Of a stretch of DNA of 64,000 bases, positions 37,904 through 45,763 are shown piece by piece (the stretch's first letter is position 1; the number at the start of each line of letters is the position of its first letter). A program made the translations under genes and the position numbers. This DNA is from Pseudoxanthomonas mexicana (GTDB lineage: Bacteria; Pseudomonadota; Gammaproteobacteria; Xanthomonadales; Xanthomonadaceae): the NCBI RefSeq assembly GCF_010093385.1, contig NZ_PDWV01000005.1, positions 62,001 through 126,000 of the forward strand, given 5' to 3'. The notes beneath the pieces were generated by a model that did not search any database, was not told the origin of the DNA, and worked only from the letters and a program-made list of their open reading frames with translations.

Positions 37904-37991
37904 GGCGGGACCGCAGAAGGGCGAATGAGCTGGGGAGGGCCAGCTTAGCGGATATTCGGCCCGTCCGGCCCCGCCGGCTTCAGGGGCCGTC

Positions 37992-37997
37992 TAGAAT
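37992..37997 (+). promoter_or_regulatory. Candidate -10 element directly before rsgA
   Basis: TAGAAT lies with its end seven bases before an ATG at 38005, so transcription would begin at or next to the start codon (leaderless mRNA). TAGAAT also lies upstream of maeB (41959) and of the DUF3817 gene (52592). No clear -35 box is seen here. Confidence 0.4.
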
Positions 37998-38004
37998 GCG
38001 CGCC

Positions 38005-39129
38005 ATGCCCGAAACCCCCGTCCCCAGTGTGCCCGACGTCACCCCGCTGAGATCGATCGGCTGGCCTTATGCGGGGAAACCGGAGGACAGCGCGTGGCGG
38101 GCCGCCATGGAGGCACATCCTGGCGCCACCCCGGCACGCGTGATCGAGCAGCACCGCTCGGGCTACGTGGTGGCCGACGCGCCGGGCGTGGGCGTGAAGG
38201 CCGAATCGCTTCCCGAATGGCAGCGCCCCCGGTTTCCTGCACACGAACGCCCCGCCGTCGGCGACTGGGTGCTGCTGGAGGATGCCACCTCCAAGCGCCC
38301 GCGCATCGTGGCGCTGCTGCCGCGCCATACCGGCATCAAGCGCGGCGCGGCCGGCGAGCATTACCACCAGCAGGTGATCGCCGCGAACATCGATACGGTG
38401 TTCATCGTCTGCGGCCTGGATGCCGACTTCAATCCGCGCCGCATCGAGCGCTACCTGCTGCTGGTCGGTGGTGGCGGTGCGCAGCCGGTCGTCGTGCTGA
38501 CCAAGGCCGACCGCACCGAGTACGCCGACGACGCGGTCGAGGTACTGGCCGACCTCACCGCGCAGGGCGTGCCGGTGTTCACCGTCAACGCCAAGGATCC
38601 GGAGAGCGTCGCGCAGCTGGCACCGTGGCTGGAGCCGGGCCACACCGTGGTGCTGGTGGGGTCGTCGGGCGCGGGCAAGTCCACGCTGACCAACACGCTG
38701 CTCGGCGACGAGCGCATGAAGACCGGCGAAGTGCGCGAAAGCGACTCGCGCGGTCGCCACACCACCACGTTCCGCGCCCTCATCCCGTTGCCGGCCGGCG
38801 CCTGCCTGATCGACACGCCCGGCATGCGCGAACTCAAGCCCACCGGCGAGGAAGACCTGGCCGATGGCGGCTTCGCCGACATCGAGGCGCTGGCCGAGCA
38901 GTGCAAGTTCCGCGACTGTTCGCATGACCGCGAGCCGGGCTGCGCGGTGCGCGCGGCCATCGAGCGCGAAGAGTTGGACGAGGGCCGTTTTCTCAACTAC
39001 CTCAAGCTGCGTGATGAAGTGGCCGCGGCGGCCGACAAGCTCGCTTCGCGGCTGGCCGACAAGGCGAATGCCAAGGTGCAGAACAAGGCGCTGAACAAGC
39101 GGCTGACCGATAAGTACGGCAAGCGCTGA
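38005..39129 (+). CDS. rsgA: Small ribosomal subunit biogenesis GTPase RsgA
   Basis: 374 residues. The circularly permuted GTPase order is clear: G4 (LTKADRTEY) comes before G1 (GSSGAGKSTL) and G3 (DTPGMREL). An N-terminal OB fold precedes it and a zinc-binding C-terminal region follows (QCKFRDCSHDREPGCAV). RsgA checks the decoding centre of the 30S subunit late in assembly. The start is either 38005 or an in-frame ATG at 37996; the -10-like TAGAAT overlapping 37996 favours 38005. Divergent from the aminotransferase gene. Confidence 0.94.
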   Translation: MPETPVPSVPDVTPLRSIGWPYAGKPEDSAWRAAMEAHPGATPARVIEQHRSGYVVADAPGVGVKAESLPEWQRPRFPAHERPAVGDWVLLEDATSKRPRIVALLPRHTGIKRGAAGEHYHQQVIAANIDTVFIVCGLDADFNPRRIERYLLLVGGGGAQPVVVLTKADRTEYADDAVEVLADLTAQGVPVFTVNAKDPESVAQLAPWLEPGHTVVLVGSSGAGKSTLTNTLLGDERMKTGEVRESDSRGRHTTTFRALIPLPAGACLIDTPGMRELKPTGEEDLADGGFADIEALAEQCKFRDCSHDREPGCAVRAAIEREELDEGRFLNYLKLRDEVAAAADKLASRLADKANAKVQNKALNKRLTDKYGKR

Positions 39130-39141
39130 GGGTCTTTCGGG

Positions 39142-39266
39142 GCCGTCATCCCGGCGGCATTCAACAGCCGAATGGCTGGTCAAGCCGGGACCCAGCGCCT
39201 TGCTGCGAATCTACCGTCATCCAAACACCAGAGTCACTGGGTCCCGGCCTGCGCCGGGATGACGGC
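39142..39266. repeat. Inverted repeat element with GTCATCCCGGC termini
   Basis: The ends GCCGTCATCCCGGC (39142-39155) and GCCGGGATGACGGC (39253-39266) are exact reverse complements, with nested CCGGGACCCAGCG / CACTGGGTCCCGG units inside. It lies between rsgA and the convergent gltS. Related in its termini to the element translated in the amidohydrolase gene at 29057-29162. Confidence 0.8.
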
Positions 39267-39318
39267 GAATAGATCTCGACGGTCGATCACCTTTAGATCG
39301 ATCAGCTTCAGGAATCGA

Positions 39319-40521
39319 TCAATCCCAGAGGTTTATGAAGCCGGTGATGATCAGCGCATTGGTGAAGTCGATGAAGAACGCACCCACCAGCGGCGCCACC
39401 AGGAACGCGCGCGGCGCCATGCCGTAGCGTTCCACCAGGGTGCGCATCACCGCCATCGCGTTGGCCGTGGTGCCCAGCATGAAGCCGATGAAGCCGCCGC
39501 CCATCACCGCCGCGTCGTAGTCGCGCCCCATCACCCGGAACACCACGCCGCAGAACAGCGCCACCAGCGCCACCTGCAGCGTCAGGTTCACCAGCAGCGG
39601 TGCGGCCAGGCCGGCCAGTTCCCACAGTTTGAGGTTCATCAGCGCCACCGCCAGGAACAGCGACAGGCAGACGTTGCCGATCAGGTCGGTGGTCGCCACC
39701 GGCAGGCGGATCCAGCCCGTGCGATCGTCGATCCAGCGGATCAGCGCGCCCACCATCATCGCGCCGACGTAGGCGGGCAGGGTCAGGCCCGCCGCGCTCA
39801 GCCCGGCGCTGACCCCTGCGCCCAGCCACATCGCCACCAGGATCACCACGATGCTCTTCAGCGCATTGGATTCGCGGGTGGCGAAGTCCGGCGTATCGCG
39901 TGCGCCCAGCGGTTCGGCCGCGGATTCGTCCGGCGCGCCCAGTCGCACGCCGCCATACAGCTTGTGACGCCGGATCAGCACGGTCGCCACGGGACCGCCG
40001 AGCAGGCCGCCGCACAGGATGCCGGCCATCGCCGAGGCGACGGCGATCGATTCCGCCCCCGTTACCCCGGCCTGCTCGAACAGCGGCGCGAACGCCAGGC
40101 CGGTCGCCGGCCCGCCGGTCAGCGTGGTCGAGCCGGCCAGCACGCCGAACAGCGGATGCAGACCGAACCCCAATGCCACCGCCATGCCCAGCAGGTTCTG
40201 CACGATCGCAAACGCAGACGCCAGCAGCAGGAACACCAGCACCTGGCGCCCGCTGAGCTTCAACAGCGCCACGCTGGCGTTGACGCCGATGGTGGTGAAG
40301 AAGGCGATCATCAGCGGCGCCTGCAGGCTGGTGTCCAGGGTGAACAGGGTGACCTCGCGGCTGCGCGCCACCAGCACGGCCAGCGCCACCACCAGGCCGC
40401 CGATCACCGGCGCCGGCAGGTTGTAGCGGTTGAACAGCGGGACCACGCGGCACAGCGCATAACCGAGGAAGAGGGCCAGGCCGGCGAAGGCCAGCGTCTG
40501 CACCGCATCGAGTTCCAGCAT
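39319..40521 (-). CDS. gltS: Sodium/glutamate symporter GltS
   Basis: 400 residues with about ten to twelve hydrophobic helices in two inverted halves. The conserved pore regions LAGSTTLTGGPATGLAFAPLF and MGGGFIGFMLGTTANAMAVM (one per half) mark the ESS family. It imports glutamate (or aspartate) with Na+. The TTG/ATG choice is clear: MLELDAVQTLAFAGLALFLGY at 40521. A longer open frame upstream to 41625 is antisense to the QEGLA gene and not coding. Convergent with rsgA across the repeat element. Confidence 0.93.
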   Translation of the reverse strand: MLELDAVQTLAFAGLALFLGYALCRVVPLFNRYNLPAPVIGGLVVALAVLVARSREVTLFTLDTSLQAPLMIAFFTTIGVNASVALLKLSGRQVLVFLLLASAFAIVQNLLGMAVALGFGLHPLFGVLAGSTTLTGGPATGLAFAPLFEQAGVTGAESIAVASAMAGILCGGLLGGPVATVLIRRHKLYGGVRLGAPDESAAEPLGARDTPDFATRESNALKSIVVILVAMWLGAGVSAGLSAAGLTLPAYVGAMMVGALIRWIDDRTGWIRLPVATTDLIGNVCLSLFLAVALMNLKLWELAGLAAPLLVNLTLQVALVALFCGVVFRVMGRDYDAAVMGGGFIGFMLGTTANAMAVMRTLVERYGMAPRAFLVAPLVGAFFIDFTNALIITGFINLWD

Positions 40522-40623
40522 GCCGCCCCCGCACCGATGGAAGAGCGTCGAGCATAGTCCAGGCGTGGACGCTTGTGCCGTCCACCGCATGCGCTGGGCT
40601 ACAGTGTGCGCCAGGGAGGATCC

Positions 40624-41862
40624 ATGCAGCCCGACATCGCCCATCACGCCGCGCTCGACGAGCGCCTGGTCAAGGCCGTGCGCGGCATCAGGCTGCTCAG
40701 CCTGGCCAGTTGGCCGGCCGACGCCCAGACCCGCTTCCTGGCGGGCGTGGCGCGCGGCCAGCCGGCATTGCCGGCGATCGAATACCCGCGCCTGGACTTC
40801 GGCGATGCGCGCCGGGAACTGGCCGCCATCGCGGCCGCTGCGGACCCCGCCCATCCGCTGGGATGCTACCTGCGCGACTCGGTGCACAGCTGGGACATCG
40901 CCGCGCGGTTGCTGGAGTCGCTGGGGACGCCGACCGTGACCACGCATTCGGTGGCGCTGTTCGGCACGCCGGAGGAATGCCTGCCCGGCGACGGTCCGAC
41001 CACGCGCGAAGCGGCCGGGCACTTCATCGCCATCGCCAACGACCTGGACCACGAACTGCTGGCGCCGGAGGAGCACGTCCCGGTATCGGCCCCCGCCCTG
41101 CAGTTGCAGCTGCAGGCCGACCTGGACGAGTTCTTCGACGGCCGCGTCATCACCGTCGAGCTGGACCCTACGCTGATCGCGAAAGCGGCGGCCGGCGCCC
41201 CCCGCATCCGCCTGCGCCACGGCGCCGCCTTCAGCGACTACGACCGCCGGCAGCTGTTGCAGCACGAGGCTCTGGTGCATTCGCTGACCGCGTTGAACGG
41301 GCGCGAGCAGACGGTGCTGCCCAGCCTGGCGCTGGCCTCGCCCCGGGTGACCGCCACCCAGGAAGGACTGGCGACCTTCGCCGAACAGATCACCGGCAGC
41401 ATCGACATCGAGCGTATGAAGCGCATCAGCCTGCGCATCGAAGCGGTGGCCATGGCCCTGGCCGGCGCCGACTTCATCCAGGTCTTCGACTATTTCCGCG
41501 ATGCCGGGCAGAGCCAGGCGGAAAGCTTCTCTTCGGCGCAGCGGGTGTTCCGCGGCGTGCCCACCACCGGCGGATCGGCGTTCACCAAGGACACGGTGTA
41601 CCTGCGCGGCCTGATCGGCGTGCATACCTTCTTCCGCCGCTCGCTGCAGCAGGACCGGCTGCGCCTGTGCCGGCGGCTGTTCGCCGGCAAGATGACACTG
41701 GACGACGTCGCCGCCTTCGAGCCCCTGTTCGAGGACGGCGTGTTGGCCCCGCCGCGCTGGCTGCCGCGCTGGGTCAGCCGCGCCAATGGGCTGGCCGGCG
41801 TGCTGGCGTTCTCGCTGTTCGCCAACCGCATCCGGCTGGACAGGCTGTCGGCCGACGGCTGA
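40624..41862 (+). CDS. QEGLA-motif (DUF1704) protein, probable zinc metalloprotease
   Basis: 412 residues. The family signature TQEGLATFAEQ is at 245-255, and an HExxxH site, LLQHEALVHSLTAL, is at His214-Glu215-His219. These are shared with the eukaryotic MATCAP/KIAA0895 family, where HExxxH plus the Glu of the downstream motif bind zinc in a tubulin detyrosinase. The older bacterial name, flavohaemoglobin expression-modulating protein, rests on thin evidence. No signal peptide. GGAGGATCC precedes the start at 40624. The bacterial substrate is unknown. Divergent from gltS. Confidence 0.85.
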   Translation: MQPDIAHHAALDERLVKAVRGIRLLSLASWPADAQTRFLAGVARGQPALPAIEYPRLDFGDARRELAAIAAAADPAHPLGCYLRDSVHSWDIAARLLESLGTPTVTTHSVALFGTPEECLPGDGPTTREAAGHFIAIANDLDHELLAPEEHVPVSAPALQLQLQADLDEFFDGRVITVELDPTLIAKAAAGAPRIRLRHGAAFSDYDRRQLLQHEALVHSLTALNGREQTVLPSLALASPRVTATQEGLATFAEQITGSIDIERMKRISLRIEAVAMALAGADFIQVFDYFRDAGQSQAESFSSAQRVFRGVPTTGGSAFTKDTVYLRGLIGVHTFFRRSLQQDRLRLCRRLFAGKMTLDDVAAFEPLFEDGVLAPPRWLPRWVSRANGLAGVLAFSLFANRIRLDRLSADG

Positions 41863-42003
41863 TCACCCGCCGCCGCTCGACCCTCGCAGGCGATGCACGT
41901 TGGCGCACTGCGTGATGCAGCGCCGCATCTGCGAAAACCGGCCCCGGCGGGGACCGGTTAGAATTGCCGCTCCCCCGCCTTCACCACAGGCACCGTTTCC
42001 GCA

Positions 42004-44301
42004 ATGACGAACGACGATTTCAAGCAGGCCGCGCTGGAATACCACCGGCTGTCCCCGCCCGGCAAGATCAAGGTCGCGCCGACCAAGCCGATGCTGACCC
42101 AGCGCGATCTGGCGCTGGCCTATTCGCCGGGCGTGGCCTATGCCTGCGAGGCGATCGTCGAGAATCCCACCAGCGCCAGCGAGCTCACTGCGCGCGGCAA
42201 CCTGGTGGCCGTGGTCACCAACGGCACCGCGGTGCTGGGCCTGGGCAACATCGGCCCGCTGGCCGGCAAGCCGGTGATGGAAGGCAAGGGCGTGCTGTTC
42301 CAGAAGTTCGCCGGCCTCGACGTGTTCGACATCGAGATCGACGAGACCGACCCGGACAAGCTGGTCGACATCATCGCTTCGCTCGAACCCACCTTCGGCG
42401 GCATCAACCTGGAAGACATCAAGGCGCCGGAGTGCTTCATCGTCGAGCGCAAGCTGCGCGAGCGGATGAACATCCCGGTCTTCCACGACGACCAGCACGG
42501 CACCGCGATCATCGTCGGCGCGGCGGTGGTCAATGCGCTGGAGGTGGTGGGCAAGAAGATCGGCGACGTGAAGCTGGCCACCAGCGGCGCCGGCGCGGCC
42601 GGCATTGCCTGTCTGGACATGCTGGTGGCGCTGGGCCTGAAGCCGGAGAACATCCTGGCCTTCGACCGCGACGGCGTGATCTACACCGGCCGCCCGAACC
42701 TGGATCCGGACAAGGCGCGCTACGCGCGCGACACCGACAAGCGCTCGCTGGCGGAGATCGTCGCCGGCGCGGACATCTTCCTGGGCCTGTCGGCCGGCGG
42801 CATCCTGAAGCCGGAGATGGTCGCCACCATGGCGGACAAGCCCATCATCCTGGCGCTGGCCAATCCGAATCCCGAGATCTCGCCGGCCGATGCCAAGGCC
42901 GTGCGTCCGGACGCCATCATCGGCACGGGCCGCAGCGACTACCCGAACCAGGTCAACAACGCGCTCTGCTTCCCGTACATCTTCCGCGGCGCGCTGGACG
43001 TGGGTGCCACCGTCATCAACGAGGCGATGAAGGTCGCCTGCGTGCATGCCATCGCCAACCTGGCGCGCCGCGAAGCGTCCGACCTGGGCAGCGCATACGG
43101 CGACGACGTACCCTGCTTCGGCCCCGAATACCTCATCCCGCGCCCGTTCGATCCGCGCCTGCTGGTGGAAGTGGCCGCCGCGGTCGCGCAGGCCGCCATG
43201 GATTCTGGCGTGGCGCTGCGTCCGATCGCCGACATGTGGGCCTACCGCGAGAAGCTGGGCCAGTTCGTCTACCGCACCAGCCTGATGATGAAGCCGGTGT
43301 ACGACCGTGCGCGCGCCGACAAGAAGCGCGTGGTGTACGCCGAAGGCGAAGAAGAGACCGTGCTGCGCGCCGTGCAGACGGTGATCGACGAAGGCCTGGC
43401 CTTCCCGATCCTGATCGGCCGCCCCGAGGTGATCGACGCGCGCATCCAGCGCCTGGGCCTGCGCATGCGCGCGGGCGTGGATTTCGAGCTGACCAACCAG
43501 AACGACGATCCGCGCTTCAACGACTACTGGCAGCACTACCATGCGCTGACCGCACGCCGTGGCGTGACCCCGGCGGCGGCGAAGAACCTGATGCGTTCGC
43601 GCCCCACGCTGATCGCTTCGGTGATGGTGGCGCGCGGCGAGGCGGATGCGCTGATCACCGGCATCGTCGGGCGCTTCCACAAGAAGCTGGGCTACGTGCG
43701 CAGCATGATCCCGCTGGATCCGGGCGTGCAGTCCACCTCGGCCATGACCGGCGTGATCAACAACCAGGGCGCGTACTTCTTCCTGGACACGCACGTGCAG
43801 GACGATCCCACTGCTGAACAGATCGCCGAGGCCCCGCTGCAGGCGGCCTACCGGCTGAAGCTGTTCGGCATCGAACCGCGCATCGCGCTGCTGTCGCACT
43901 CCAACTTCGGCAGCCACGAAACCCCGGGCTCGCTGAAGATGCGCAAGGTGCGCGAGCTGCTGCTCAAGCGCAAGCCGGACCTCAACGTGGACGGCGAGAT
44001 GCAGGGCGACACCGCCTGGGACGAAGTGCTGCGCAACCGGATCATGCCGGGCAGCACCCTGAGCGGGCGCGCCAACCTGTTCGTGCTGCCCAACCTGGAC
44101 GCGGCCAACATCGCCTACAACATGGTGCGCGTGGTCACCGATGGCGTGGCCATCGGCCCCATCCTGATGGGCATCTCCAAGCCGGTGCACATCCTGACCA
44201 CCAGCGCCACGCCGCGCCGGGTGATCAACATGACCGCCATCGCCGCCGTCGACGCGCAGATCCGCCAGCAGCGCGAGGCCGAGCGCAGCGGGCCGGGTTG
44301 A
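42004..44301 (+). CDS. maeB: NADP-dependent malic enzyme with phosphotransacetylase-like domain
   Basis: 765 residues. The N-terminal malic enzyme (residues ~1-430) includes [49 protein letters not shown] and a dinucleotide site near [14 protein letters not shown]. The C-terminal ~330 residues resemble phosphotransacetylase ([31 protein letters not shown]), a domain that in MaeB binds acetyl-CoA allosterically rather than catalysing. It decarboxylates malate to pyruvate and makes NADPH. TAGAAT at 41959 may be its -10 element. Monocistronic; a strong terminator follows. Confidence 0.95.
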   Translation: MTNDDFKQAALEYHRLSPPGKIKVAPTKPMLTQRDLALAYSPGVAYACEAIVENPTSASELTARGNLVAVVTNGTAVLGLGNIGPLAGKPVMEGKGVLFQKFAGLDVFDIEIDETDPDKLVDIIASLEPTFGGINLEDIKAPECFIVERKLRERMNIPVFHDDQHGTAIIVGAAVVNALEVVGKKIGDVKLATSGAGAAGIACLDMLVALGLKPENILAFDRDGVIYTGRPNLDPDKARYARDTDKRSLAEIVAGADIFLGLSAGGILKPEMVATMADKPIILALANPNPEISPADAKAVRPDAIIGTGRSDYPNQVNNALCFPYIFRGALDVGATVINEAMKVACVHAIANLARREASDLGSAYGDDVPCFGPEYLIPRPFDPRLLVEVAAAVAQAAMDSGVALRPIADMWAYREKLGQFVYRTSLMMKPVYDRARADKKRVVYAEGEEETVLRAVQTVIDEGLAFPILIGRPEVIDARIQRLGLRMRAGVDFELTNQNDDPRFNDYWQHYHALTARRGVTPAAAKNLMRSRPTLIASVMVARGEADALITGIVGRFHKKLGYVRSMIPLDPGVQSTSAMTGVINNQGAYFFLDTHVQDDPTAEQIAEAPLQAAYRLKLFGIEPRIALLSHSNFGSHETPGSLKMRKVRELLLKRKPDLNVDGEMQGDTAWDEVLRNRIMPGSTLSGRANLFVLPNLDAANIAYNMVRVVTDGVAIGPILMGISKPVHILTTSATPRRVINMTAIAAVDAQIRQQREAERSGPG

Positions 44302-44321
44302 TCGGGCCGAGTCCTGGAGAG

Positions 44322-44348
44322 AAAAAGCCCCGCATGCGGGGCTTTTTT
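44322..44348. terminator. Bidirectional rho-independent terminator after maeB
   Basis: AAAAAGCCCCGC-AT-GCGGGGCTTTTT is a perfect palindrome with a T-run on each strand, 20 bases after the maeB stop. Confidence 0.93.
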
Positions 44349-44361
44349 CCGTTGGGGATCC

Positions 44362-44449
44362 CTGTAGGAGCGACGTCAGTCGCGACCGCATGCCATCAGA
44401 CACCTTGGACACGTGATTCATGCGGTCGCGACTGACGTCGCTCCTACAG
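44362..44449. repeat. Perfect 31-bp palindromic repeat (REP-like)
   Basis: Arms 44362-44392 and 44419-44449 are exact reverse complements, beginning CTGTAGGAGCGACGTCAGTC, with a 26-base loop. It lies between the maeB terminator and the STAS gene ending at 44457. Confidence 0.88.
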
Positions 44450-44456
44450 AATACGA

Positions 44457-44840
44457 TCAGGGCTCTTCCTCGCCATCGAGAATGCGCCTCTGCAGCGCAT
44501 CCAGGTAGGCGTCGGCATCGGCGGTGGACTCGAAGATCTCGTCCATCGGCACGGCCTGCACGATCTCGATCACCTTGCGGATCTGTTCCTGCGGGTGCAC
44601 CACCAGCAGGCGGCCTTCGTGCGGGGCCAGCGCCTTGCGCGCCTTCAGGATGCTGCGCACGCCGGCGCTGCTGATGTAGTCCAGGTGCGCCAGGTCCAGC
44701 ACCAGCGCCTGCGGGCGCGCCGCCAGCATCGGGGCCAGCGCCTCGTCCAGCTGCGCGTGGCTCAACGTGTCCAGGCGGCCCCCCAGCATCACGTACTGGT
44801 TGCCGTTCACCGGTGGGTAGACCTCAATCTCCAATGTCAT
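44457..44840 (-). CDS. STAS-domain anti-sigma factor antagonist, copy 2
   Basis: 127 residues, SpoIIAA/RsbV type: VNGNQYVMLGGRLDTLSHAQLDEAL, VLDLAHLDYISSAGVRSILKARKAL with the phosphorylatable serine in YISSAGVR, and an acidic tail (DGEEEP). In partner switching the dephosphorylated STAS protein binds an anti-sigma kinase and frees its target. It is very similar to the next gene upstream (45329-44943), with 102 bases between; this is a tandem duplication. It ends the minus-strand module. Confidence 0.88.
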   Translation of the reverse strand: MTLEIEVYPPVNGNQYVMLGGRLDTLSHAQLDEALAPMLAARPQALVLDLAHLDYISSAGVRSILKARKALAPHEGRLLVVHPQEQIRKVIEIVQAVPMDEIFESTADADAYLDALQRRILDGEEEP

Positions 44841-44942
44841 CAGGCATCTCGGTGCAGCGGATGTACCGGGTGGGGGTGGCCCGGGGAGGAGGGGTGGAGG
44901 TCGGATCGTAATGGAAAAGTGAGACGAGGCGGTCGGCGTGCG

Positions 44943-45329
44943 TCAGTCCTCGTCCTCGCCGGCCTCCAGCACCCGGCGCTGCATCAGGTCCAGGTAGTCG
45001 TCGGCTTCGGCGGTGGACGAGAAGATCTCGTTCAACGGCACCGCCTTGACCATGTCCAGCACCTTCTGGATCTGCGGCTGCGGGTTGACCAGCAGCACCT
45101 TGCCGCCGTGCGGGGCCAGCGTCTTGCGCGCCTTGAAGATGGAGCGGATGCCCGCGCTGCTGATGTAGTCCAGCCCCGACAGGTCCAGCACCAGCGAATG
45201 CAGCTGGCGCGTGAGCAGGGGCGCCAGTGCCTCGTCCAGGTCCTCGTAGGTGTGGGTATCCAGTCGTCCCTCCACCGCGACGCGCTGGCTGCCCTTGCCG
45301 GGCGGCAGGATCTCGATGCGCAGGCTCAT
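44943..45329 (-). CDS. STAS-domain anti-sigma factor antagonist, copy 1
   Basis: 128 residues. GKGSQRVAVEGRLDTHTYEDLDEALAPLL and LDLSGLDYISSAGIRSIFKARKTL place the conserved serine in the same motif as its neighbour copy. Its start overlaps the stop of the RsbW-like kinase gene by four bases (ATGA), so the kinase and this antagonist are made together. Acidic tail (EAGEDED). Two STAS partners for a single kinase suggest either dose or two different inputs. Confidence 0.9.
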   Translation of the reverse strand: MSLRIEILPPGKGSQRVAVEGRLDTHTYEDLDEALAPLLTRQLHSLVLDLSGLDYISSAGIRSIFKARKTLAPHGGKVLLVNPQPQIQKVLDMVKAVPLNEIFSSTAEADDYLDLMQRRVLEAGEDED

Positions 45330-45763
45330 GCTCCGGTCTCCTCGGTGGGGATGCGCAGGGTCAGGCGCACCACGTTGTAGTTGCCGACGCGCTGGTAGCT
45401 CGCCTGTTCCGACCCCTGCCGTACCAGGTGAAGGCCCAGTCCTCCGGTGGGACGGGCCAGGATGTCGGCATCCAGATCCGGGGGCGGCTGTTCAAGCAGA
45501 TTGAAAGGCGCGCCGCTTTCGCGGAACTCCAGCGTCAGCAGGTGCTCGCGGATGGCGATGTCCACGCACAGCTCGTGCTCCTCCGCTTCCACGCGCGCCA
45601 GGTCGCCGTGTTCGATGGCATTGCTCGCCAGCTCTTCGACGATCAGGCGCACGTCGCCCTGGATGGCCGGGCTGACGCCATTGTTGGCCAGGACGGCCTC
45701 CAGCGACGCATTGAGGTCGTCCACGCGGGCATGCTCACGGGGGATGAACAGTCGCATCTGCAT
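45326..45763 (-). CDS. RsbW-like anti-sigma/anti-regulator serine kinase
   Basis: 145 residues of the GHKL ATPase fold. The N-box is VEELASNAIEHG and the G2 region TGGLGLHLVRQ; the G1 box is less clear (LEFRESGAPFN). Such kinases phosphorylate a STAS antagonist and sequester a sigma factor or another regulator. No sigma factor gene lies in the module, so the final target is elsewhere. AGGAG lies seven bases upstream of ATG 45763, and the start overlaps the phosphatase gene by 29 bases. Confidence 0.88.
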   Translation of the reverse strand: MQMRLFIPREHARVDDLNASLEAVLANNGVSPAIQGDVRLIVEELASNAIEHGDLARVEAEEHELCVDIAIREHLLTLEFRESGAPFNLLEQPPPDLDADILARPTGGLGLHLVRQGSEQASYQRVGNYNVVRLTLRIPTEETGA

